Assembly (NCBI RefSeq): GCF_020966635.1
Contig: NZ_JAJKFQ010000005.1
Coordinates: 186,001 to 250,000 of the forward strand
Direction: 5' to 3'
DNA from: Stieleria sp. JC731
Lineage (GTDB): Bacteria > Planctomycetota > Planctomycetia > Pirellulales > Pirellulaceae
DNA length: 64,000 nucleotides
Shown here: piece by piece, positions 57,094 through 64,000 of the stretch
Numbering within the stretch: the stretch's first letter is position 1
Layout of the letters: the number at the start of each line of letters is the position of its first letter
Made by a program: the position numbers and the translations under genes
The notes under the pieces: generated by a model
What the model was told of the DNA's origin: nothing
Databases searched by the model: none
What the model saw: only the letters and a program-made list of their open reading frames with translations

Positions 57094-57755
57094 GAAATCG
57101 GCTCGTCGTTTTGCGAAGAGGGATCATCGATCGTTTGAAGCATCTCGCGGAGCCGCCGAACGGCGCGAAGGTATCGCATGCTGGCGGCGGCTGCGTTGAG
57201 TCCTAGCGCCTCGGCGATTTCCAAATTGGAAAGGTGCTCGTAGTGCCGCATCACGATGATCTCTTGATCCTGCTCGTTCATTTTGGTGATCGCTTCTTCG
57301 ACCTTGGTCGCGATCTCACGCTGTGTTGCTGCGGCGGCGGGGGTGAGTGCCGGGTCGCAGACTTGAACGGCCAGTTCCAATGTCGACTGATCGGGGCTGG
57401 AGGCGACCGCCATCGGCTGCTCGCGATCCATGTTTCGTTTGGCGCTAACGCGGTGCCGACGATAGGTATCGATGATGCGGTCCCAAGCGATCTGACGGAG
57501 CCAGAGGTGGAATGCCATCGATGGATCGGAGAGGTATTTGTCCAGCCGCCCACTGGCTTCGATCATCACATCTTGAACGACATCACTGACATCAACACGC
57601 TGTTGGACTTTGCGGTCGAGTCGAAGTTCGACGAGTCGACGGATCGGTGCGCGGTGTTTCTCAAGCAATTGATTCACCGCGTCGGCGTCGCCTTCTTTGG
57701 CGGCACCCAGCAGTGTTTCGGTTTGATCGTCACCAGCCCAAATCGACTTCGTCAT
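57090..57755 (-). CDS. ECF sigma factor (planctomycete Sig-70_plancto1 type)
   Basis: 221 residues. Seen: region 2 with RAPIRRLVELRLDRKVQQRVDVSDVVQDVMIEASGRL and DPSMAFHLWLRQIAWDRIIDTYRRH, a linker, and region 4 (AITKMNEQDQEIIVMRHYEHLSNLEIAEALGLNAAAASMRYLRAVRRL). The R-V-D-x-S-D-V-V-Q-D motif and the H-R-V-S-A segment after region 2 fit the planctomycete group usually coupled to kinases. No anti-sigma factor seen; the coupled kinase gene follows with a 4 bp overlap. A 435-codon open frame on the opposite strand covers this gene and is rejected. Confidence 0.92.
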   Translation of the reverse strand: MTKSIWAGDDQTETLLGAAKEGDADAVNQLLEKHRAPIRRLVELRLDRKVQQRVDVSDVVQDVMIEASGRLDKYLSDPSMAFHLWLRQIAWDRIIDTYRRHRVSAKRNMDREQPMAVASSPDQSTLELAVQVCDPALTPAAAATQREIATKVEEAITKMNEQDQEIIVMRHYEHLSNLEIAEALGLNAAAASMRYLRAVRRLREMLQTIDDPSSQNDEPIS

Positions 57756-57908
57756 TCAACTCTCCTTCCTGAGACTGTAGTGTGGCGAAAAGTGGTCTGT
57801 GATGGGGGAGAGCTGATTGGCTGGTGCTCTTCGCCTGGAAATCGAGGCGAAGAGCAGAGTCGCAGATTTTGGTTGGTCGACCAAGTAACGCTGCGTATGT
57901 GGCAGCGA

Positions 57909-58655
57909 CTATTTAGCGGGATGCAAAACGATATTCTTGAATCGCATTTCCATCGCGTCACCGACGTGAAGCTGGAATGCGATCACACCGTTTTTGGCAG
58001 CTTTTTCGGATTGGTTGTCGATGACTTCGGCGGTCATCGTGCCATTGATGAAGTGTTGCAGGTGGTTGCCTTTGGCTACGATGCGGTAGTCGTTCCATTG
58101 GCCTGGGTGGATGCCGTTGCCAAGTTCTGTGCCGTCGGCGTACTTCTTGACCGCTTTTTTTCCGTCTTCGCCGATGGTGACCGACTGCCCACGTTCGGCA
58201 AGGATACCACGGCCTTTTTCTTCATAGAGAATGCCGGCGTAGCGGTTGCCAAAATCGATGTCAGCTTGATAGCCACCGACGATGAACTTTTCGCGATCCA
58301 AGACCTTGCTGCGGTATTGGATGCCGCTGTTGGTGTTGCTGATTTTGAATTGAAGGGTCAATTCAAAGTCGGCAGGTTGCTGTTCGTCGTAGATCAAAAA
58401 CGTGTTGTAAGTCAGCGGGTTTTCAGAGGTTGTTCGGCCAACGATTTGACCATCTTCGACCGACCACAAGTCTTCACGCCCGCTCCAACCAGAAAGGTCC
58501 TTGCCGTTAAAGATTATGACCGATTCGGTCAACGCTTCTGACTTTTTAGATTCTTCGCCGCTAGCTTGGTTGGCGATCAGGCCGCCGCAAAGGGTGAGTG
58601 CGGTGAGGCAGCTTGTGGAGAAAAGCTGAGTGCTGAGAAATCGGAACGTACGCAT
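57909..58655 (-). CDS. Secreted DUF1080 (family 16-like/3-keto-disaccharide hydrolase) protein
   Basis: 248 residues with a signal peptide (TSCLTALTLCGGLIANQASG). Seen: VIIFNGKDLSGWSGREDLWSVEDGQIVGRT, the universal DUF1080 start, TYNTFLIYDEQQPADFELTLQFKISNTNSGIQYRSKVL, GYQADIDFGNRYAGILYEEKGRGILA, WNDYRIVAKGNHLQHFINGTM and FQLHVGDAMEMRFKNIVLHP. Intact jelly-roll domain of normal length. Family knowledge: abundant in planctomycetes and linked to 3-keto-disaccharide cleavage. It stands alone behind the kinase/sigma pair and might be in the sigma factor's regulon. Confidence 0.93.
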   Translation of the reverse strand: MRTFRFLSTQLFSTSCLTALTLCGGLIANQASGEESKKSEALTESVIIFNGKDLSGWSGREDLWSVEDGQIVGRTTSENPLTYNTFLIYDEQQPADFELTLQFKISNTNSGIQYRSKVLDREKFIVGGYQADIDFGNRYAGILYEEKGRGILAERGQSVTIGEDGKKAVKKYADGTELGNGIHPGQWNDYRIVAKGNHLQHFINGTMTAEVIDNQSEKAAKNGVIAFQLHVGDAMEMRFKNIVLHPAK

Positions 58656-58912
58656 GGGGAGGTCACGTCAGGTCGGAGGGAGCAGGCTGAAGGGAATCCG
58701 CGAGGCGGCGATTTCGACGGACGTCAGGCCGGTTTTGATTCGCATCAGCTGTTCGGTTCCGGTGCAGCGATCGGCCGTCTAAGCCGACCATTGTAACCCA
58801 CAATGCCGAGTCCGATGAGTCGCCAATCGGTCCGCCCCGAAGACAAATTTTGGCTTCTCGGAAGAGCCTGGGCGGATTGAGAGGCTGCTCGGCAGATTGC
58901 GTTTATCGCTGT

Positions 58913-59350
58913 CTATACGTTGGTTTCGTTAAGGAACTGCATGTTGGTCAGGCAGAACTGCTGGGGGCCTTCGCAGTCGATGGTCGCGGTGTTGCAAACC
59001 CGGCACATGATTTTGGGGGTTACGGCGTCGGTGAGGGTGATCTCGGCGAATCGAAAGTCGGCTTGTCGCATGCTGAGGTATGACAGACCGCCTTTGCTGA
59101 TGTCGCGAGTGATCGCGAAAAAGGAGTCTCCAAGGGGTGATCCGTTCTGTTCGACCGGTTGCACCATGATTTCGAGCGAACGGGGAATGCGAGGTTCTCG
59201 CCGACGCTCCGCTGCTGGTGATTCGACCGGGTCGACTAAAGATTCTGATCTCGCATGCGTCGCTTCGACGGCACTTTTACGGCGGCGTTCCGTTCGGTGA
59301 TCGACATGGGGGCGGTGATCAACATGGGGATTAGACGGGATCGTGCTCAT
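58913..59350 (-). CDS. PilZ-like domain protein
   Basis: 145 residues. A polar His/Arg-rich N-terminus (about residues 1-45) leads to the PilZ-type pattern: ERRREPRIPRSLEI (R-x-x-x-R box), then about 40 residues on TRDISKGGLSYLSMRQADF (the D-x-S-x-x-G box), then strands and VCNTATIDCEGPQQFCLTNMQFL. Binding of c-di-GMP is inferred from these two boxes; it could act with the GGDEF-EAL protein elsewhere in the window, but they are 23 kb apart. Confidence 0.78.
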   Translation of the reverse strand: MSTIPSNPHVDHRPHVDHRTERRRKSAVEATHARSESLVDPVESPAAERRREPRIPRSLEIMVQPVEQNGSPLGDSFFAITRDISKGGLSYLSMRQADFRFAEITLTDAVTPKIMCRVCNTATIDCEGPQQFCLTNMQFLNETNV

Positions 59351-59697
59351 GGCATTCGATTGAGTTGCGAGTCAAAGTTGCGTGGGTTTCACCAGCGGCG
59401 TAAACGCATCGAATATCAATGACGCCCCCCACCGTTGCTGAGATCAAAACGATCTTTTGATGAGCAACCGTAACTTGCGGAAAAGATGAACGCCAACGGA
59501 CTGGCGGAAGGCCCTCAACGGTTAGAATTGTGAGGGAAGGTCAGCCTGAGAAGAAAGACGTTGCTTTGATGGAGTGATAGGAGGCGATAAAGAAGGCCAT
59601 CCACGGAGTGCTGGCTGGCAATGAAGAACGCCATCCACGGAGTGGATGGGGACAATGAAGCATTAGCAGTACGCTAAGAGACGACTGCTGCGACCGA
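59351..59697. other. Intergenic region with a short direct repeat
   Basis: About 350 bp. AAGAAGGCCATCCACGGAGTG (59590-59610) recurs with one change at 59624-59644, 34 bp apart. No gene seen; possible tail of a decayed repeat. Confidence 0.5.
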
Positions 59698-60753
59698 TCA
59701 GACGTTGGCGTGCTTGGCTTCTTCGCTGGCGATCATCTGTGTAAGGATGTCGCGAAGTGAAACACGGATTTCCCATTCGGGATAATCGCGGCGCAGTTTG
59801 CTGAGATCACTGATGTAGCAGATGTGATCTCCTTTGCGGTTTTCATCGCCGAGTGTGTAGTCGATCTTGTGTCCGCCGATCTCTTCGATCATCGCGATGC
59901 ACTCCAGAACGCTGGCCGCATTCTCACGTCCGCCGCCGATGTTGTAGACCTCACCCGGACGCGGGTTTTTTGAAAATGCTTCGAAGGCCTTTACGACGTC
60001 GCTACATTCGATTTGGTCGCGAACCTGTTTGCCTTTATATCCGAAGATCGTGTAGGGCTTTCCGGTAACAGCGACATGGACCAGGTAGCTTAAAAATCCG
60101 TGTAGTTCGACTCCGCTGTGACTGGCACCGGTCAAGCAACCGCCACGGAAGATGCCCGTTTTGATCCCGAAGTACTTGCCGTATTCCTGCGCCAAGACAT
60201 CCGCGGCAGTCTTGCTGGCCCCGAAAAGCGAATGCATCGTTTGGTCGATACGACAGGATTCGTTGATGCCGCCAAAGTCTTCTTCGCGAGCGTATTCCCA
60301 GCGGGTATCTAATTCCTGAAGCGGAAGTTCGTTTGGCGCGTCCCCGTAAACCTTGTTGGTGCTCATGTGGCAGAACACCGCTTCGGGAGCGTGCTGGCGG
60401 GTCGCTTCGAGCAGGTTCAACGTACCGTTCGCGTTGACTTCGAAATCAAGAAACGGGATCGCGGCGGCTTTGTCATGTGACGGTTGAGCCGCACAGTGGA
60501 TGATCAGATCAGGTGTCTCGTTCTTGAACAGATCAAGGATCGCTTCACGATCGCGAATATCGATCGCGACTGTTCGAAAGTTGTTGGTTTCGTCTTCAAG
60601 TCTTGATTGGTTCCAGCGGGTGCTACCATCGGGGCCGAAGAAGGTCGCACGCATGTCATTGTCGATTCCGATGACTTCGTCGCCGGCCGCATCCCAATGC
60701 CGCACCGCGGCCGAACCGATCAATCCACTTGAACCTGTAACGATAACTCGCAT
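59698..60753 (-). CDS. NAD-dependent epimerase, CDP-paratose 2-epimerase-like
   Basis: 351 residues; extended short-chain dehydrogenase acting on a nucleotide sugar. Seen: [20 protein letters not shown] (Rossmann), the family-specific [49 protein letters not shown], catalytic Ser in [28 protein letters not shown] with Phe in place of the usual Tyr of Yxxx[38 protein letters not shown] and [13 protein letters not shown]. The Phe is, to my memory, common in this subgroup. Divergent from the FAD gene across 214 bp. The substrate is unknown and the name is by similarity only. Confidence 0.88.
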   Translation of the reverse strand: MRVIVTGSSGLIGSAAVRHWDAAGDEVIGIDNDMRATFFGPDGSTRWNQSRLEDETNNFRTVAIDIRDREAILDLFKNETPDLIIHCAAQPSHDKAAAIPFLDFEVNANGTLNLLEATRQHAPEAVFCHMSTNKVYGDAPNELPLQELDTRWEYAREEDFGGINESCRIDQTMHSLFGASKTAADVLAQEYGKYFGIKTGIFRGGCLTGASHSGVELHGFLSYLVHVAVTGKPYTIFGYKGKQVRDQIECSDVVKAFEAFSKNPRPGEVYNIGGGRENAASVLECIAMIEEIGGHKIDYTLGDENRKGDHICYISDLSKLRRDYPEWEIRVSLRDILTQMIASEEAKHANV

Positions 60754-60967
60754 GTTGACTTTCTATTAGTTCGTACCGATCAGGGGAGCCACTTGGATCT
60801 GTCCGTCGGCCGACATCGAATGAGTTGACTTGATTGAATATTACCGCAACGAAACTCGGCGATCCCCAGAGTGATCGGTCGGGGCTGTAATGTATTGTTC
60901 ACCAGCGAAACGACCTGAGAATCCTTCGCATGGTGATTCTGATTCAATCGATTCGACTGGATATACC

Positions 60968-62257
60968 ATGACCACCACAGAACAGGGAACGTCCGATATC
61001 GTCATCATCGGGGCGGGTTTGGCGGGATTGGCCTGCGCAAAAACTCTTGCGGACGCTGGCAAGTCCGTGACGGTGCTGGAGGCCAGTGACCGTGTGGGGG
61101 GGCGGGTGCGTACCGATCATGTTGATGGTTTGACACTGGACCACGGTTTCCAAGTATTGCTGACAGCGTATCCAAGTTGCCAAAAACTGTTGAACTATGA
61201 CGACCTGCGATTGAGACCTTTTCGGCCTGGAGCGTTGGTACGAAAGAACGGACGTTTTGTTCTGCTGGCGGACCCATGGCGACGCCCGACCAAAGCAATC
61301 GCGAGTGCCTTGTCGCCGGTCGGAACGCTAGGTGACAAGTTGAAGGTTGGCAAGCTGCGGTCTGATTGCCGCCAGGGCAGCTTGGATGACATCTACAGCC
61401 GTCCCAACGTGACGACGAGCGAACGTTTGCAGGAAGTCGGTTTGAGCAAGCCGATGGTGGCAGAGTTTTTCAAGCCATTCTTGGGAGGCGTTTTCCTTGA
61501 CGAGTCGCTTGAGACAAGTCGTCGGATGTTTGATTTCGTCTTTCGAATGTTTGCCTCTGGGGACATCGCGGTGCCGGCCGACGGCATGGCAGCCATCCCA
61601 CGGCAGTTGGCAGAATCGCTACCGCGTGGAACGGTGCGGCTTCGTCAACCTGTAAAGTCAATCGAGCATCAGGGTGATGCAAGCCACATTCATCTGTCCA
61701 ACGGTGAAACCATCGTTGCCAAGAGCCTCGTCATCGCAACCGAAAGCGACGCCGCATCAAGGTTGTTGGGGATCGAAGCTCTGAAGACTGACTGGAACGA
61801 AGCGGTCAATCTGTATTTTCGGGCGCCGGTGTCGCCACAGGACAGCCAGATGTTGATGCTTCGCGGTGATGAGTCGGGGGTTATTCAAACGTTGACGGTG
61901 ATGAGTGATATCGCGCCCGAATACGTTTCCGGAGCCGGCGCCCTGGTTTCCGTTTGTATTTCGGAAAGCGATCGCGATAAGGAATGCGAATTGCTCAGCG
62001 AGTTGGTGCTCAAACAGGCAAAGTCATGGTTTGGAGACCAAGTTGATCGATGGCAATACGTTCGGAGCTATCGGACACCGTATGCGTTGCCGCGGATGGA
62101 CTTGAAAACGGTCGTTAAAAGCGTCCGTGGTTGCGAAATCACCGACGGCTGTCCGTCACATGTTTATGTGTGTGGAGACTACCGCGAAACGCCTAGTATT
62201 CATGGGGCGCTCAATAGTGGAATGCGAGTTGCAACGAGACTGATTGACACGCTTTAG
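60968..62257 (+). CDS. FAD-dependent amine oxidase-like oxidoreductase
   Basis: 429 residues from ATG 60968; the frame is open to 60890, but the dinucleotide fold begins just after 60968. Seen: [40 protein letters not shown] (the FAD-binding G-x-G-x-x-G and the GG motif), then [49 protein letters not shown], and near the C-terminus [26 protein letters not shown], the usual FAD-binding end of the amine-oxidase/protoporphyrinogen-oxidase superfamily. The substrate is not identifiable. 52 bp before the M20 gene, so possibly in one operon. Confidence 0.88.
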   Translation: MTTTEQGTSDIVIIGAGLAGLACAKTLADAGKSVTVLEASDRVGGRVRTDHVDGLTLDHGFQVLLTAYPSCQKLLNYDDLRLRPFRPGALVRKNGRFVLLADPWRRPTKAIASALSPVGTLGDKLKVGKLRSDCRQGSLDDIYSRPNVTTSERLQEVGLSKPMVAEFFKPFLGGVFLDESLETSRRMFDFVFRMFASGDIAVPADGMAAIPRQLAESLPRGTVRLRQPVKSIEHQGDASHIHLSNGETIVAKSLVIATESDAASRLLGIEALKTDWNEAVNLYFRAPVSPQDSQMLMLRGDESGVIQTLTVMSDIAPEYVSGAGALVSVCISESDRDKECELLSELVLKQAKSWFGDQVDRWQYVRSYRTPYALPRMDLKTVVKSVRGCEITDGCPSHVYVCGDYRETPSIHGALNSGMRVATRLIDTL

Positions 62258-62309
62258 AACGCTCATGTGAGACAAACTGGGAAATCCTGACGACGCCGGT
62301 ATCGGATCA

Positions 62310-63545
62310 ATGCAACAGATGAATGACAACTCAGCGATGACTTTAACGACTGCGATCGACAAGATCGCGGAGGAGCATTACGACGACTGGATCTCGTTGC
62401 GCCGACACTTGCACCAGCATCCAGAACTATCGGGTGAGGAGACTTGGACATCCAATGAGTTGAAATCGCGTCTGTGTGCTTTGGACTTGCCAGTTCGAAT
62501 GGCAGGTGAAAGTCGCGGCGTGATGGCCGATTTGATCACCGACGTTAGCTTGGCTGATGAGCCAAGATTGGCGATCCGAGGCGACATTGATGGCTTGCCG
62601 ATCCAGGATGAAAAATCGGTGCCCTACCGAAGCTGTAAGCCAGGGGTGATGCATGCGTGTGGTCACGATGTCCACGCCACAGTCGTTGTAGCGGCAATGC
62701 AGATCTTGAAAGAGCTGGAACGTACCGGGCAGTTGCCTTGGCCGGTCGCAGTGCGTGCCGTCCTGCAGCCGGCGGAAGAAAATTCCGAAGGGGCACGCCA
62801 CATGATTCACCATCGCGCGCTCAAGGACGTCGAGGCCATTATCGCTCTTCACGTCGATCCGACACGGCAGGTCGGATGCATCGGAATTCGAAACGACGTC
62901 TTGACTGCCGCTTGTGACCAATTTGAAATCACAATCGAAGGCAAAGGCGGACATGGCGCGAGGCCACATTTAGCGATCGATCCAATCGAGGCATTGGTCG
63001 CTTGGGTGGAAGCTGCCTATCGTCGTGTGAATCGTGCAATCGATCCGCACCAAACCGTTGTGATTTCGATTGGGATGATCAAGGCAGGCCATAGTGCGAA
63101 TGTGATTCCTGACACGGCAGTCGCGATGGGAACGCTGCGAACACTAAGTCCATCTTCGCGCAGGAAAGCTTTCGAAACGATCGAGTCAATTAATGAGTCC
63201 ATCGAGACTCAGTTCGGCTGTACCGTCAAGTTACGTCTGGGGACGTCCGCGCCTGCGGTGGTGAACGACCGTAAGATTGTTGCGTTGATGTACGACGCGA
63301 TTGTTCAGACACTGAATCCCGCGGCAGTCGATTGGATCGAGTCACCGAGCATGGGTAGCGAAGACTTTTCGTACTACCTCGAACACGTTCCCGGTGCGAT
63401 GTTTCGACTAGGCGTAGCGGGATCGCAAGTCGGAACGGCACCTCTTCATACGCCGACGTTCGACATCGACGAGCGTGCCATCGCGCATGCGGCTAAACTA
63501 TTTGCATCGATTGCGATTCGGTACTTTGACCCGGCAAGAAAATGA
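62310..63545 (+). CDS. M20D-type amidohydrolase (hippurate hydrolase/IAA-amino acid hydrolase-like)
   Basis: 411 residues; ATG 62319 or 62337 are alternative starts. Metal-dependent hydrolase of N-acyl amino acids or similar amides, cytoplasmic. Seen: RRHLHQHPELSGEE (family start), IRGDIDGLPIQDEKSVPYRS, MHACGHDVHATV with metal-binding His and Asp, LQPAEENSEGARHMI (catalytic Glu-Glu), ALHVDPTRQVG, GKGGHGARPHLAIDPI (dimerisation domain start) and SMGSEDFSYYLEHVPGAM with the last metal-binding Glu and His. The stop codon overlaps the start of the next gene by 4 bp (ATGA), so the two are translationally coupled. Confidence 0.93.
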   Translation: MQQMNDNSAMTLTTAIDKIAEEHYDDWISLRRHLHQHPELSGEETWTSNELKSRLCALDLPVRMAGESRGVMADLITDVSLADEPRLAIRGDIDGLPIQDEKSVPYRSCKPGVMHACGHDVHATVVVAAMQILKELERTGQLPWPVAVRAVLQPAEENSEGARHMIHHRALKDVEAIIALHVDPTRQVGCIGIRNDVLTAACDQFEITIEGKGGHGARPHLAIDPIEALVAWVEAAYRRVNRAIDPHQTVVISIGMIKAGHSANVIPDTAVAMGTLRTLSPSSRRKAFETIESINESIETQFGCTVKLRLGTSAPAVVNDRKIVALMYDAIVQTLNPAAVDWIESPSMGSEDFSYYLEHVPGAMFRLGVAGSQVGTAPLHTPTFDIDERAIAHAAKLFASIAIRYFDPARK

Positions 63546-64000
63546 GCAAGTTCGTATTCCGTGCCAACGATCGTCCAAGTCTTGGGATTGAGCTCGAGTT
63601 GGGGGTCGTCGATGCGGAAACGTTCGCGCTGACATCGCAAAGTAATCAATTGCTGGCTGCGGTTGAGCCTCCTTATCGAGATTCCTGCAAGCATGAGCTG
63701 ATGCAGTGCTGTGTGGAAGTGATCAGCGGTGTAAGCGATAGTGTTCAGGACGCACGCGAAGATTTGTCTGGGAAGCTCTCCGTTTTGCAACGGGCAGCCG
63801 AGTGTCAGGGGCTTCAATTGTGGTGGGGAGCGACACATCCCTTTAGTCACTGGCTTGATCAGACCGTCACCGATGATGAACGCTACAAGAGTTTGATGCG
63901 TTTGTTGCAGGAGATGGCGAGGCGACTGATCACTTTTGGCTTGCACGTACACGTCGGCGTTGACAGCGGCGACAAGGCCGTGATGATCTGCGATCGCATC
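63542..64000 (+). CDS. Carboxylate-amine ligase (YbdK/GCS2 family), cut by the window end
   Basis: 153 codons to the edge. Start ATG overlaps the upstream stop as ATGA. Seen: RPSLGIELELGVVDAETFALTS (the GCS2 opening with the metal-binding Glu-x-Glu), KHELMQCCVEVISGVSD, LQLWWGATHPFSHWLDQ and RRLITFGLHVHVGVDSGDKAV, all typical of the COG2170 glutamate-cysteine ligase-like family. Forms amide bonds between a carboxylate and an amine using ATP, probably glutamate and an amine; the exact substrates are unknown. Coupled to an amidohydrolase, which suggests a build-and-break or processing pair. The C-terminal half is outside the window. Confidence 0.93.
   Translation, partial: MSKFVFRANDRPSLGIELELGVVDAETFALTSQSNQLLAAVEPPYRDSCKHELMQCCVEVISGVSDSVQDAREDLSGKLSVLQRAAECQGLQLWWGATHPFSHWLDQTVTDDERYKSLMRLLQEMARRLITFGLHVHVGVDSGDKAVMICDRI

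Noticed and set aside
57234-58541. 435-codon plus-strand open frame
   Set aside because: It lies antisense to the ECF sigma factor and the DUF1080 gene, both of which have clear family motifs. Its own protein shows no family pattern, only the biased composition expected of an antisense frame in GC-rich DNA.
59590-59644. Possible CRISPR start
   Set aside because: Only two 21-base copies 34 bases apart with one mismatch, no further copies and no cas gene.
63446-63952. 168-codon minus-strand frame at the right edge
   Set aside because: It is antisense to the M20 gene end and to the carboxylate-amine ligase, whose conserved motifs read on the plus strand.

Overview
This window reads as chromosomal DNA of a marine planctomycete of the Rhodopirellula/Pirellulaceae type. 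The basis is the gene mix: a formylglycine sulfatase, a DUF1080 hydrolase, two ECF sigma factor/Ser-Thr kinase pairs of planctomycete type, large secreted proteins of unknown function, rpoBC with no ribosomal protein genes beside them, and many genes without a clear Shine-Dalgarno site. I infer the taxon from gene content and protein style; no 16S gene is present.

Layout. 1-4879 (minus): surface-polysaccharide block with an O-antigen ligase/polymerase cut by the left edge, GDP-mannose 4,6-dehydratase, a WcaI-like glycosyltransferase and a UDP-glucuronate 4-epimerase-like SDR. 5995-8433: LON-domain protein convergent with a secreted sulfatase. 9345-22098 (plus): rpoB, rpoC, nadA, uvrA. 22142-24976 (minus): polytopic GT-C-like protein and a GT2 polyprenyl-phosphate glycosyltransferase. 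25454-27638: threonine deaminase and pyrophosphatase. 27834-30794: convergent GH39-like and GH71/99-like secreted hydrolases. 30813-36772: signalling and sulfur block with a REC-histidine kinase, TusA, DsrE, a PAS-GGDEF-EAL protein and a DsrE2-like protein. 37187-40901: DUF4262 protein and two secreted esterases. 41067-48696: giant TPR kinase, its ECF sigma factor and a divergent secreted protein. 48910-51753: giant secreted beta-propeller-like protein. 52495-55352: repeat-rich accessory stretch with an NTF2-like gene, a tandemly triplicated GxxExxY locus and tRNA-Pro(CGG). 55450-59350: second kinase/ECF pair, DUF1080 protein and PilZ-like protein. 59698 to the right edge: CDP-paratose-2-epimerase-like SDR, FAD amine oxidase-like protein, M20 amidohydrolase and a carboxylate-amine ligase cut by the edge.

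The most unusual material is not a classical mobile element. Three families of short dispersed palindromic repeats are present: a ~122 bp element with terminal inverted repeats (3 copies), a ~70 bp double-palindrome GTAGTGGATC element (5 copies) and a ~32 bp GATAACCG element (3 copies). At two places they contribute to coding sequence: one lies across the likely start of the O-antigen ligase and another supplies the last eight residues of an esterase. The GTAGTGGATC family shows a compensatory base change, which suggests that the folded form matters. Other points of interest are a compact TusA/DsrE/DsrE2 set interleaved with c-di-GMP and two-component signalling, and a 1674-residue kinase with a duplicated middle module and TPRs.

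No CRISPR array, transposase, integrase, phage gene or rRNA operon was seen. Start codons were often moved inward from the longest open frame on the basis of signal peptides, conserved N-termini or ribosome-binding sites; these choices are stated per gene. All similarity calls are from memory of families, without database searches.
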